64,000 bases of DNA, from the NCBI GenBank assembly GCA_918262735.1, contig CAKJYJ010000009.1, positions 28,655 to 92,654 on the forward strand, written 5' to 3'. The stretch is from Clostridiales bacterium (GTDB lineage Bacteria > Bacillota > Clostridia > Christensenellales > UBA1242). Below, one piece after another: positions 1-9,687 of this stretch. The position numbers were made by a program, and so were the translations under genes. The notes below the pieces were generated by a model, which was not told the origin of the DNA, made no database searches, and saw only the letters and a program-made list of their open reading frames with translations. Every line of letters starts with the position of its first letter. The first letter of the stretch is position 1.

Positions 1-1
1 T

Positions 2-932
2 TCTAATATTTGTTTTGCATCTATATATGCCTCACTAAAGGACATATTATTCTCTGTGCCCATATCGTTTAACTTATCCCTTTTGTTTGAACTAATATCA
101 AATTCGTTCTTTACTATTTTAACACATTTCGTTTCAATTTGCGAAGGCTTTTTATAAATTAAAAACAAAAATGGATAAATAATATATTTTACATGTCTGT
201 GGTTTACTGCAAAACAAAAAAGCTCATAACTGGTTGACACGGCAACAAGAAATATAAATGCATTCATAATAAAAAAATACCAAACATTTGATGCCATACC
301 AAAAAGCGAAGTTGAGAACAAACAAAAAAACACCGAGCATATAAGATAAAGAAATACATTGTTTCTATTCTCATTAATTAATGCTGAGTTAAATTTATAG
401 TATTGTGAAAAAGTTGGTAAATATTTTATGGCAAGAAAAATTATATAGAGTATCGTGCATTTAATAACACCACTTAAAAGTCTTCTTAAAAAAGTGTTAA
501 AAACTTTTGGTGCAATTAAATAACTAATCTTTAACGGAACAACTCCAAGAAGCACAACAGATAACAGGGTTGAAACAACAATAATAACAAAACTAACCAC
601 ACTTTCAGTTGAAACATTTAGTCCATTTTTAACATTAAAAACCATATTGGATTTTTGCGATTTATTTTCATTTCTTTCAAAAATTCCACAAAAAACATAA
701 TAAAAACCACAAAAAAAGTAAAAAAATCCCCTGATTATTGGTATTTTGTATTGATTTATGTTAATTTTGCACCTTTGATTATTAAGCAATAATTTACCAT
801 TTTTATTAAACACACACGATATTTTTCTATTGTTGCCATAATAGCACACACCAAAAACGCAAGGGAAAAATAGATTTACCATATACCAATTATTAACATT
901 TATTGTATTGTTATGCGAATAATAATTACACA
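2..932 (-). CDS. Divergent YqhQ/DUF1385-like membrane protein, 3' end outside window
   Basis: Manual translation of the minus strand from ATG at 932 gives an open frame to the window edge (MCNYYSHNNTINVNNWYMVNLFFPCVFGVCYYGNN...IPIIRGFFYFFCGFYYVF...KPSQIETKCVKIV...EAYIDAKQILE). Hydrophobic segments and the PIIRG / KPSQIE segments resemble DUF1385. Absent from the ORF track because it is cut by the edge. Confidence 0.55.
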
Positions 933-1107
933 TAATATTTCACAGCTCTTTTTATTTTTTTACCCTTAGTTCTTATCGAAAATCAAATCCAAAATAGTGA
1001 AAAACAAAAAACTAAAAGCTAAGAGTGAAAAGTGAAAAACGAATAGTTAAGAGTGAAAAGTACAAACAAAAAAATCCTCACCAATACTGGTTCGGATTTG
1101 TTTTGTT

Positions 1108-1194
1108 TGGTGCAGGTGGTGGGACTTGAACCCACACGTTGTCGCCAACAAAGGATTTTGAGTCCTTCGCGTCTGCCATTCCACCACACCTGCA
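1108..1194 (-). tRNA. tRNA-Leu(CAA)
   Basis: Reverse complement GCAGGTGTGGTGGAATGGCAGACGCGAAGGACTCAAAATCCTTTGTTGGCGACAACGTGTGGGTTCAAGTCCCACCACCTGCACCA; long variable arm, anticodon loop CTCAAAA, encoded CCA. Confidence 0.93.
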
Positions 1195-1316
1195 TACTAT
1201 TGTAATGTTATTATAATAAAGCTATCTTGGCTTTCTTTTGACTCCGATACTATATCATATTTAATCTTTTTTTGCAAGTGTTTTTATAACATTACAAACA
1301 TTTGTTTGAACGGCTA

Positions 1317-2765
1317 TTAGTTATCTGTTTTGTTTAACAGTTTTTGAAAGTGTTTAATTAATAATTTTTTTGCTAAATCTGTATTAACATAGGCAAGCCA
1401 GTTTAATGAGGCATTATTAATTATCTGCTCATTTTCATCTCTTTCAACAACAATTCTTACTTGGTCTCCCTCATATAGTTTTGTGTAAGGAGGAAACTTG
1501 GTTTTACCATTGTTTATTATTGCATACTTAAAACCAAAACCTATCTCTTTATGGATTTTGAATGCAAAGTCCAAAACGGTGCTATCTTTTTGAACATATT
1601 TCACTTCTCCAGACCTTGTTTTAACACGCATTAATTCAACGTCTAGATTATCCATGTTGTCATCATCAATATATGTTGATAATCTTCCATCAAGCGTTCC
1701 AAGTTGCTGTGATATAAACTCATTGTTTGTTCCGTAGAATATTCTAAAAATATTATCAAAAGCGTCTTTTATTAAAAAATATGGGGCTTTTGTAAACGAA
1801 TCTGTGCCAATATCGATAATTTTTAATTGATATGCAGAACCACTAAGTTCCGACACGATATTTTTAATTATTGATAGCTTTTCCATATTTTGATATGTTA
1901 TAAACACATCATATGTTGGAACTTTTTGAATTATTGATTGGTCAACCTTTGAAAAATTAACCTTGCCACAATCATTAATTATACTTTCATAAATTTTGTA
2001 TTCACTTAATGGCTGGATATCAAAACTAATCGTTCCGTTTTCAATAATATTCTTGTTGAGTGAATACTTCATATAATCAATATATTTTGAGTTAATTAAA
2101 AAATAATTATCATATTGATAGAAAAAGTTTTCAATATCAAATTGATGAGCAATTTTGAAACACTCATTTTTCATTTCGTCATAAAAATATTTGGCCTGTA
2201 ATATTTTTGCTATTGGTAAAATCCATTTTTCAGTTTCCCTAACCTTTTCTAACTGTTTAGGAAATTCAAATGTTGAAATTGTGCGAAGGTTATGCAACCT
2301 ATCGGCAAATTTAATAAAAAAGCCCAATGGATTTTTTTTGCCTATTGCAATTAGCTTTTTGAACGATTGCTCCTCAATTGACGCTTTCTCAAAACTTTCA
2401 ATTTCATAAATATCGTTTTCATCTTGAACATACTTCGCCTTGTCTATTGCGCTAACACAATCAACAAGCTCGGCAACATTTTGATTAAACTCTGACGCAA
2501 TTTGGCCAAGGGTGTATCCACAGTCCTCAACAACATCATGAAGAAGCCCAGCAGAAACAACATCTTCGTCAAAACCAAGATTAGCAAGTATTATTGCAAC
2601 TTCAACAGGATGAACAATATATGGTTGTCCATCTTTTCTTTTTTGGTTTTTATGTAAAAGTCTAGCCATTAAATATGCTTTTTCAACCATTTTTACACTT
2701 GAACCATTTTGTTTGAAAATTTTAGTTATAATTCTAAATCTTTCATCTGTTTCGTCAAGCATCAA
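1317..2765 (-). CDS. RelA/SpoT-like protein: N-terminal HD domain, C-terminal TGS domain, no recognisable synthetase motif between them
   Basis: HD motif region (ARLLHKNQKRKDGQPYIVHPVEVAIILANLGFDEDVVSAGLLHDVVEDCGYTL...FADRLHNLRTI) and C-terminal TGS-like segment (VKTRSGEVKYVQKDSTVLDFAFKIHKEIGFGFKYAIINNG...LYEGDQVRIV). Confidence 0.8.
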   Translation of the reverse strand: MMLDETDERFRIITKIFKQNGSSVKMVEKAYLMARLLHKNQKRKDGQPYIVHPVEVAIILANLGFDEDVVSAGLLHDVVEDCGYTLGQIASEFNQNVAELVDCVSAIDKAKYVQDENDIYEIESFEKASIEEQSFKKLIAIGKKNPLGFFIKFADRLHNLRTISTFEFPKQLEKVRETEKWILPIAKILQAKYFYDEMKNECFKIAHQFDIENFFYQYDNYFLINSKYIDYMKYSLNKNIIENGTISFDIQPLSEYKIYESIINDCGKVNFSKVDQSIIQKVPTYDVFITYQNMEKLSIIKNIVSELSGSAYQLKIIDIGTDSFTKAPYFLIKDAFDNIFRIFYGTNNEFISQQLGTLDGRLSTYIDDDNMDNLDVELMRVKTRSGEVKYVQKDSTVLDFAFKIHKEIGFGFKYAIINNGKTKFPPYTKLYEGDQVRIVVERDENEQIINNASLNWLAYVNTDLAKKLLIKHFQKLLNKTDN

Positions 2766-3717
2766 TACCCTCCTTTATAAGTTTGTAAATATTATCGTCT
2801 TCCTTATTGGATATTTTTGCAAAACGGAAAATATTTGCTTCCAATATGTTATTAAAATGATACTCTAACTTGTTTTGAAGTATTGCTATTTTTTGATTTT
2901 CGGTTAAACTTGAAGATATTTCGTTTGTGTCCATATACAACTTCTCAAACAACTCTAATAAATCTTTCATTGCTAAATCTAGGTTCACCTTATAGTCATT
3001 AAAAGATAAACAATCATATATTTCTGCATCTGGCTTATCGATAATTCTTTTTGAAATAATAATAAATTCAACGCAAGGATTATGCTCTCTTCCCCTTGCA
3101 ACTGTGTTGACCGTGCCAACGCCACCAATATATTTCATATTAGAAGGTGGATTATTAAAAATCATAAATGCATGGTCATTATTATTCTTATTACTCAAAT
3201 CAATAAACAAACTTTGTTCATTATAGTCAAAATTACCAGTAAATAAATTGTTACACTCTTTGTGTGCATTTAATATATCGTTATTTTTCGTTGACGAATT
3301 AACCTTTTTCAACAGTTTTAATGCATCGCTTTTTTGCTTAAGAAAGGTTGCATAGCAAATAACTCCCTTGTCGCCACAAGATTCATTTGTTATGCTAATA
3401 ACCCCATAGTTCAACGTGTTTTCTAGATTTGTATGCACTTCACCCTTGTATGAACTATTATTGTAGTAACAAACCATGTAATTACCCAAATATCTTTCAA
3501 AATTCTTCAAATTGAATTCATTTAGATCTGCAAATAAAAAATCATCAACAGAAACCCCAAACGAGTTTTTTAATGCAATTAAAAATTGAATTGAAGGTTC
3601 GCTAGATTTTGTTAAATAGTTATTGATACTCGCTTGAGAAAACCCTGTTTGCAAAGCAATATACTTTTGAGAATATTTTTCGGCAAGCAGCTTAAGATTT
3701 TTTTGAAAATTACTCAT
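2755..3717 (-). CDS. XRE-family helix-turn-helix regulator with uncharacterised C-terminal domain
   Basis: N-terminal HTH (MSNFQKNLKLLAEKYSQKYIALQTGFSQASINNYLTKSSEPSIQFLIALKNSFGVSVDDFL). Start moved to internal ATG at 3717; overlaps the downstream HD-TGS gene by 11 nt. Confidence 0.75.
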   Translation of the reverse strand: MSNFQKNLKLLAEKYSQKYIALQTGFSQASINNYLTKSSEPSIQFLIALKNSFGVSVDDFLFADLNEFNLKNFERYLGNYMVCYYNNSSYKGEVHTNLENTLNYGVISITNESCGDKGVICYATFLKQKSDALKLLKKVNSSTKNNDILNAHKECNNLFTGNFDYNEQSLFIDLSNKNNNDHAFMIFNNPPSNMKYIGGVGTVNTVARGREHNPCVEFIIISKRIIDKPDAEIYDCLSFNDYKVNLDLAMKDLLELFEKLYMDTNEISSSLTENQKIAILQNKLEYHFNNILEANIFRFAKISNKEDDNIYKLIKEGIDA

Positions 3718-3907
3718 ATGTTTAACCCCTTTGATACCCCATATATTATAACAAACATAATAATTTGTCAAATAAATAATTTATTTTCCTAAATTTAAGT
3801 TACAATTATCTGAAATAAAAATTTATAAAACTAAACAAAATAAAGAAAAGTAAATTGGCATCGCCAATTTACTTTTTTATGTCAATTCTTATATATTTCG
3901 AATATTA

Positions 3908-4579
3908 TTACAATACCAAAGTGTTAATATGTGGTATTGCCATGGTCGATTCATTGAACGTGAATTTTGTAAACTCGTGGTTGCAACCGCCCTGTTCTCC
4001 ACCACGATATAAACATATATGGTATATGTTATTAGATAGTCTATACACGTCGCCGTCTTCATTGTATTCAAGATACTCTTCCGTTTCTTCAACAAGCCTA
4101 TCTGGTCTAAATGGATATCCCCTAGCTTCTAAAGCGTGCCTGTTAAAATCTGAACCATAATAATCAAAATAGTATTTATCGGTTCCGTACCTCTCTCTAT
4201 TATCAATGTCTTTTTGCTCCGTGCCAAGCACCCACTCATCCGCGTTGTTTAGAACATAAGTAACCCACTTGTCTGGCCCCTCAACAGTTTCGTCCCAAAC
4301 GCCAAGATAATTATAAGTTCTTTCAGTTTCTCCTTGCTGGTAACCGTATTGCAAATAATGTATCAAATATTCTTCATTGCTAATTGTTTCACGCCTATGA
4401 ATAACCGTCCAATTACTAATCTCTCCTGTACCAGACCTATATGTTAATTCAGCCTCATACGAGCTCTCTGGAAATGCACATAAATAGGTTTTTGTTTTAT
4501 TGCCAAAACAACCAGCCAAAAGAATATTTGACAAAACCAAAACCATTGCCATAACTAATATAATATATTTATTCTTCAT
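3908..4579 (-). CDS. Putative lipoprotein
   Basis: Signal peptide with lipobox LLAGC (MKNKYIILVMAMVLVLSNILLAGCFGNK). Confidence 0.7.
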   Translation of the reverse strand: MKNKYIILVMAMVLVLSNILLAGCFGNKTKTYLCAFPESSYEAELTYRSGTGEISNWTVIHRRETISNEEYLIHYLQYGYQQGETERTYNYLGVWDETVEGPDKWVTYVLNNADEWVLGTEQKDIDNRERYGTDKYYFDYYGSDFNRHALEARGYPFRPDRLVEETEEYLEYNEDGDVYRLSNNIYHICLYRGGEQGGCNHEFTKFTFNESTMAIPHINTLVL

Positions 4580-4697
4580 TTTTCACCTCTAATAGTATTA
4601 TAACCAAAATACAACCCTTCCGCAACAAAATAACAGCAAAATACATACTGAATAAAAAATAAGCGAGGTATTAAAACCTCGCTTGAAATTATTGTTA

Positions 4698-5264
4698 TTA
4701 TCTCTCGTAATAATTACGTTGGTCAACAAAATTGCTCGTAGTTCTTAAATTCTTTAATGTACTTACTTTTTGTTGTGGAGCACCACAATATTCAGCTTCA
4801 AGATTACGTAAATTAGCCTCTTCTGCTTGAGCCATTTTTTCATATGTATGTAATTGTTGTCTCAATTTATCTGATTCATCTCTTGTTAAAACTTTTTTGT
4901 TCTTGATTTTTTCTTCAAGTTTTTTACGTTTTTTATCTGATCTAATTTTAACAAATGTTCCAAGACCAACGGCAAACAAACCAAAAGCAAATATTCCCGG
5001 AGTAAATGTCATAGCAGCAATGCTTGCCACAATTGCAATCGCAGTAAAGCATCCACCAGCAATTGCCATAATCATACCCGTAATGCCAGTTGCTTTTGCG
5101 GTTTTTAATTCAAATTTATCGTCTGTTAATTTTGATTCAACTCTATTCAAATCGCTTTTCATTAGTGCGGCCCTTACATCAAAACACTTTGACAAGTAAG
5201 ATATTAATCTTTCTTTGCTAGCCTTAATATCGGCGGTTATTTCACCTTTTGTTCTATATGCCAT
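4698..5264 (-). CDS. Hypothetical membrane protein
   Basis: Start at ATG 5264 (MAYRTKGEITADIK) preceded by GAGAGGAG; two hydrophobic segments and coiled-coil-like charged regions. Confidence 0.65.
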   Translation of the reverse strand: MAYRTKGEITADIKASKERLISYLSKCFDVRAALMKSDLNRVESKLTDDKFELKTAKATGITGMIMAIAGGCFTAIAIVASIAAMTFTPGIFAFGLFAVGLGTFVKIRSDKKRKKLEEKIKNKKVLTRDESDKLRQQLHTYEKMAQAEEANLRNLEAEYCGAPQQKVSTLKNLRTTSNFVDQRNYYER

Positions 5265-5358
5265 ATATAAATCTCTCCTCTCTATGCCTCTATTGTACAA
5301 CACTTATTGCAAAATGTCAATACTAAAGTTTTACAAATAGATCTTTATTATTAATATA

Positions 5359-6123
5359 TTAATTTGTTTTTATTATTGAGTTATCTAACAAATAGTTTTC
5401 CTTTAATTTGCGCACTGCATTATTAAGAATAATAACATCATCATCGTTTAGTTTACTACCAAAATTATTGCACATTATATCAATATAGCCATAATGCAAT
5501 ATTTCCTGCCTTAAAAAGTCATATTTAACATAGTAGGCACTTGCCATAGATAACAATGCAAAATCCAACTTTGAATGCGGATTATATTTTAATAATAAGT
5601 TCATTGAATTAAAATCGTTTAATATTTCCTCATTAAACCCATCACATTGGTTCATGTTTTGAAACGCCCCACTCGCAACTCTAACAACATTACTAAAAGC
5701 ATCAGCGTTTTTAACAATTTCATTAAAAAGAATAACTCTATCATTATTTCCCGTATATGGTTTGGTGTGATATTTAACTGCATCAATTAACACACTTTTC
5801 TCGCCAGCGGTTATGCCAAACTGCCCTTCATTTATTTTTGCCAAAATGTCAGCACCAACATCGCCGTGATCAATTGACACCTTATCATTATATGTTCCAT
5901 AATGCTCCCATTGATAAAACCTCCCCACATCATGAAACAAACCAACAAGATAGGCAAATTCTCGTTCATCTCTTGATAGTTTAAGTCTGCATGCAATTGT
6001 AAAACATGTGTTTGCAACTGTATAACTATGTATTATTTTTCTAAGTATATTGCTATCCAATGCATCATACCTAGAAACATAATCCCAAAATATTGAATTA
6101 TATGTTTGTATTTTCTTTTCCAT
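5359..6123 (-). CDS. HD-domain phosphohydrolase
   Basis: H...HD...D motif (IIHSYTVANTCFTIACRLKLSRDEREFAYLVGLFHDVGRFYQWEHYGTYND); overlaps the upstream gene by 26 nt. Confidence 0.75.
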   Translation of the reverse strand: MEKKIQTYNSIFWDYVSRYDALDSNILRKIIHSYTVANTCFTIACRLKLSRDEREFAYLVGLFHDVGRFYQWEHYGTYNDKVSIDHGDVGADILAKINEGQFGITAGEKSVLIDAVKYHTKPYTGNNDRVILFNEIVKNADAFSNVVRVASGAFQNMNQCDGFNEEILNDFNSMNLLLKYNPHSKLDFALLSMASAYYVKYDFLRQEILHYGYIDIMCNNFGSKLNDDDVIILNNAVRKLKENYLLDNSIIKTN

Positions 6124-7312
6124 TCAACAGTACCTTTTTAAGATTTAACATAGCCTCATCAAATCGAAGTTTAACAATTATATCTCCATCTTTTGGACCT
6201 TCAACAAGGTATTCTTCAAATCCATCACTAGTTTCATAACCCTCTGGGTCAATAAATATAATTTTTAAGCCCCTCTCCCTTGCTTGCCTTTCAACCTGCC
6301 TTCTATCCGCATGGCAACCCATACATATCAGCGACTTAACATCATTTTCAAAAACTGGTTTTGCAATATATTCATTTATGTCATAAATACGAAGTATTTT
6401 TTCGGGAATACCCATTCTTTTAACAATTCTATCAAAATTATTGTTATACACAATACCCTTAAAATAGCCCAGTTTATATAATTCTCCAAAGGTTTTGTAT
6501 CCCTCGGTTAAATCGGCAGAAAAACACGCCATTGGAACCTCTGCAAACTTTAGCCTCATTTTCTTTTCGTTAGAAATCACATCATACAAAAGAGTGTCTT
6601 GCTCCGACAAGTAAAACATACCAGTTTCATGATTTTGAACCCTGTAGGTTTCGTGCATATTATGAAGCGGAGGAATATTGGCATCAATGCTAGGGCCACA
6701 CCCCATTTCAACTTGCGCTGGCAAATAATCTAAAATATCTCTAACATCTTTTGTATATTTTGGATTTTCTCTCGCATCTGGCAAACGATATGTTTTTCTA
6801 GATAACTTCCAAATTCTATCTTGCAGGTCTTCATAATCATAACCCTTACTACAAACAACAATATCAATACTCTCATAATTGTCTGGGAAAACACTTGTGT
6901 TTCTTGGATGATTTTTATACTTTGTGATTATTACTTCGGTTTCATTATCGTTAATATATCTTCCATCGTCCACACTTCTAAATCCACCAATTTTAAGAGC
7001 GTCAAATATTTTATTCTCATATTTAACAACCTCGTCAATTGGCAGAGTGTTTGTAACATACAAATAATATTTACCAAGAACCAAATAATCTTGCCCATTT
7101 ATATTATCTGTTTTATAACTATCATAAAAATGAATATATCTTCTTCTTTGTGTTGTACTATCAATATACCCTGATTTTGACGCATTTTCAGGCCTTTGAT
7201 TTCTAAACCAACACCCCTCAAAATTAAAATAACCATCTTCACCAATAAAGTACTTACTCAAAACCTCTTTTTGGCTTTTATTCAACTTTTCAACAACGTA
7301 TTCTTTTGCCAT
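6098..7312 (-). CDS. Protein with divergent Sir2-like C-terminal half and N-terminal domain of unknown function
   Basis: Start at ATG 7312. Segments EMGCGPSIDANIPPLH, GIVYNNNFDRIVKRMG and LICMGCHADRRQVERQARERGLKIIFID resemble the order of sirtuin NAD-binding motifs. Confidence 0.55.
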   Translation of the reverse strand: MAKEYVVEKLNKSQKEVLSKYFIGEDGYFNFEGCWFRNQRPENASKSGYIDSTTQRRRYIHFYDSYKTDNINGQDYLVLGKYYLYVTNTLPIDEVVKYENKIFDALKIGGFRSVDDGRYINDNETEVIITKYKNHPRNTSVFPDNYESIDIVVCSKGYDYEDLQDRIWKLSRKTYRLPDARENPKYTKDVRDILDYLPAQVEMGCGPSIDANIPPLHNMHETYRVQNHETGMFYLSEQDTLLYDVISNEKKMRLKFAEVPMACFSADLTEGYKTFGELYKLGYFKGIVYNNNFDRIVKRMGIPEKILRIYDINEYIAKPVFENDVKSLICMGCHADRRQVERQARERGLKIIFIDPEGYETSDGFEEYLVEGPKDGDIIVKLRFDEAMLNLKKVLLNGKENTNI

Positions 7313-7413
7313 ATTTTTCTCCCTAATTAAAGGATAAACAATCCATAAACAAAAGTCAACAAAACAATAGTAAATTATTGCTAACAATAATTACTAAAAG
7401 ATTAAAAATTTTC

Positions 7414-7442
7414 TTGACAATAACAAAAAAACAATATAGAAT
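7414..7442 (+). promoter_or_regulatory. Promoter of the tRNA-Lys(CTT) locus
   Basis: TTGACA, 17 nt spacer, TAGAAT. Confidence 0.75.
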
Positions 7443-7480
7443 ATAACACGTGTTTTAGAAGAACTAAAGAGTCATAGTTG

Positions 7481-7580
7481 GCGGCAGGGGTTTTCCCCGA
7501 CCCATAAAACACAAATTTAATTTAATATCAATTATGGACTTTTAGCTCTAGACGGCAAGAGCAACTAACTCTTAATCAGT
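7481..7580 (+). repeat. Degenerate direct copy of the tRNA-Lys(CTT) leader plus 5' half of the tRNA
   Basis: GCGGCAGGGG...CCCGACCCATAAAACACAAATTTAATTTAATATCAATTATGGACTTTTAGCTC...CTCTTAATCAGTG matches 7649-7746 closely, but the D-loop is altered and the tRNA 3' half is replaced. Confidence 0.85.
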
Positions 7581-7703
7581 GCACGACGCGTTTGGAAAAG
7601 TTGCCTGTGGCAAGTTTTTAGCCAAAGCGTGCAAATGCGCCAACATTTGCGGCAGGGGCTTCCCCCGACCCACAAAACACAAATTTAATTTAATATCAAT
7701 TAT

Positions 7704-7779
7704 GGACTTTTAGCTCAGTTGGTAGAGCAACTGACTCTTAATCAGTGGGTCGGGGGTTCGAGCCCCCCAAAGTCCACCA
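7704..7779 (+). tRNA. tRNA-Lys(CTT)
   Basis: GGACTTTTAGCTCAGTTGGTAGAGCAACTGACTCTTAATCAGTGGGTCGGGGGTTCGAGCCCCCCAAAGTCCACCA; anticodon loop CTCTTAA, encoded CCA. Confidence 0.95.
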
Positions 7780-7812
7780 CTTTAGTGCGAAAGCACTTTT
7801 TTTTATTTTATT

Positions 7813-7931
7813 GGGACCCCGAAAAGTATTTGCATGTCAAAACTTTTTGGGGAGAGGAAAAACTGTGCGAAAAGTAAAATTTTGCCATAGCAAAATGAAG
7901 CCAAAAGCACGAGTTTTGACGAGGCTCGAAC
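7813..7931 (+). repeat. tRNA-tail structured element, copy 1
   Basis: Stem CCCCGAAAAGT (7817-7827) / ACTTTTTGGGG (7842-7852), then GAGAGGAAAAAC, second stem ATTTTGC (7879-7885) / GCAAAAT (7890-7896), TTTTGACGA; ends in GGCTCGAAC, reverse complement of the tRNA-Lys T-loop. Confidence 0.75.
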
Positions 7932-7951
7932 CAAAGTTTTAACAAACATTA

Positions 7952-8059
7952 GGGCTCCCGAAAAGTTGAAAAACTTTTTGGGAAGAGGAAAAGCCTTGCG
8001 TAAAGCAAAATTTTGGTTTGTCAAAATGAAGCCTAAAGCAAGTGCTTTGACGAGGAGCC
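7952..8059 (+). repeat. tRNA-tail structured element, copy 2
   Basis: Stem CCCGAAAAGTT (7957-7967) / AACTTTTTGGG (7972-7982), AAGAGGAAAAGC linker, second stem ATTTTG (8010-8015) / CAAAAT (8022-8027), CTTTGACGA. Confidence 0.75.
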
Positions 8060-8127
8060 AGACCGCAACTAAAGTTGCTCCCGCTTTGTGCTAAAAACAG
8101 TCCACCGGACTGTTTTCTTTACGCAGT

Positions 8128-8144
8128 CGCCCCCAAAGTCCACC
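8128..8144 (+). repeat. Direct copy of the 3' end of tRNA-Lys(CTT)
   Basis: TCGCCCCCAAAGTCCACCA repeats the acceptor end (GCCCCCCAAAGTCCACCA) of the tRNA at 7704-7779. Confidence 0.8.
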
Positions 8145-8230
8145 ACGATACATTTATTATATAAGGTTTTTTCTGCCACAAAATTCTTTCCTAATAAAAA
8201 TTAATTTCCCCAAAAATTTTATATATAATC

Positions 8231-8278
8231 ACACAAAAAAAAAGACTGAGAATACATGTAATTCCCAGCCTTTTTTTG
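8231..8278 (-). terminator. Rho-independent terminator downstream of deoC
   Basis: Minus strand GGCTGGGAATTACATGTATTCTCAGTC followed by a T run. Confidence 0.7.
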
Positions 8279-8327
8279 TTGTAGATTTTGCTCTGCACTG
8301 CTTTAAGCAATCTTTAATCACAAAAGC

Positions 8328-8984
8328 TTATTGTGCTTTTTCATTATCAAGTTCGCTCATAATTTTTGCACCACTTGATGTTCCAATTCTATCTGCGCCA
8401 GCGGCTATCATATCCAAAAATGCCTTAGCATCTCTAATTCCACCAGATGCTTTTATTCTTTTGTTGGCATTCATGTGCTCTTTCATAAGTTTTAAGTCTT
8501 CAAGCCTTGCACCTTCACCAATAAAACCTGTGGATGTTTTAATAAACAATGCATCAGACTTATTAACTATATCACACATTTTAATTATTTCTTCACTATT
8601 TAATTCGCTAGTTTCAATAATAACTTTAACATCGGCTCCTAAACCGCAAATTGCGTTTATGTCTTTTACCACTTCGTCATATTTGCCAGCCTTAAATAAG
8701 CCCATATTAACAACCATATCTAATTCATCGGCACCATCAGCCACTGCTCTTTTTGCTTCATCAGCCTTTATTTCGGTTGAATTCATTCCAAGAGGAAACC
8801 CAATAACGCAGGCAACTTTTATGTCTGTACCTTTTAACTCATTTTTTGCAAAAGCCACATAGTATGGATTTACACAAACACTGAAAAAGTTATTCTCTTT
8901 TGCCTCATTACAAATTTTTCTTATGTCATCATAGGTTGCAGTTGGTTTCAAAAGTGTGTGATCAATATATTTAGAATAGTTCAT
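8328..8984 (-). CDS. deoC: Deoxyribose-phosphate aldolase
   Basis: MNYSKYIDHTLLKPTATYDDI...VCVNPYYVAFAKNEL...VACVIGFPLG...FIKTSTGF...RIKASGGIRDAKAFLDMIAAGADRIGTSSG. Confidence 0.96.
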   Translation of the reverse strand: MNYSKYIDHTLLKPTATYDDIRKICNEAKENNFFSVCVNPYYVAFAKNELKGTDIKVACVIGFPLGMNSTEIKADEAKRAVADGADELDMVVNMGLFKAGKYDEVVKDINAICGLGADVKVIIETSELNSEEIIKMCDIVNKSDALFIKTSTGFIGEGARLEDLKLMKEHMNANKRIKASGGIRDAKAFLDMIAAGADRIGTSSGAKIMSELDNEKAQ

Positions 8985-9066
8985 ATTCCCTCCTTGCCAA
9001 TTACTCTATCATATTTAATTATTTTTGTCAACGTTTTCATTATTCTCACATCAAAAATTTGCCGTA

Positions 9067-9513
9067 TTAAAATGATTTATCTTCAATTTTGAATAATTTA
9101 TTTTGATAATAATTAATACCTAATATTCTTAAGTCTGAATCATGGGTTTTGTTATAATATTCACAAAAATTTCTGAGTCTTTTAACAAAAACATCTGACG
9201 CATCGTTTGACAACTTCTTCTGCATACATATATAAAAGCTATCGCAAAAATATACTTTATTTGTTGGATGAGAGTCAATTCTATAACAACTATACTCCCC
9301 GTCGTGCTCACCGAATGCACAAATGTCTAAAAAATCATAAAACAATTCTTCATTATGCACCTCTCTTCTAAATATATCTAACTCTTCATCTGCATAACCA
9401 TCTTTGTCATACCCGAACACGTACGCCATTAATTCTCTTTCAAAATTTCCAGTGTATTGATTAGTTTTAATAATCAAAAAAGTTTTGTTATTCATAATCA
9501 TATCTCCACACAA
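9067..9513 (-). CDS. Hypothetical protein
   Basis: 148-aa ORF, biased composition consistent with coding; no family recognised. Confidence 0.5.
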   Translation of the reverse strand: MCGDMIMNNKTFLIIKTNQYTGNFERELMAYVFGYDKDGYADEELDIFRREVHNEELFYDFLDICAFGEHDGEYSCYRIDSHPTNKVYFCDSFYICMQKKLSNDASDVFVKRLRNFCEYYNKTHDSDLRILGINYYQNKLFKIEDKSF

Positions 9514-9687
9514 ATTATAACAAACGCAATAATATTTTTCAACATTTTTTTACTAGCACCAATTATTTATTTTTTGTTACACACATACAAGCCCTCACAA
9601 TATTAAAACAAATATCGATCAAATCGACTTTATGCTTGAAAAAATCTACATAATATTGTAAACTAATAACAGAATAAAAGAGGAAAT

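Noticed and set aside
7745-8024. ORFs 7745-7942 (+) and 7803-8024 (-)
   Set aside because: Overlap the tRNA-Lys and the structured repeats; the short frames arise from the repeat sequence and have no RBS or family.
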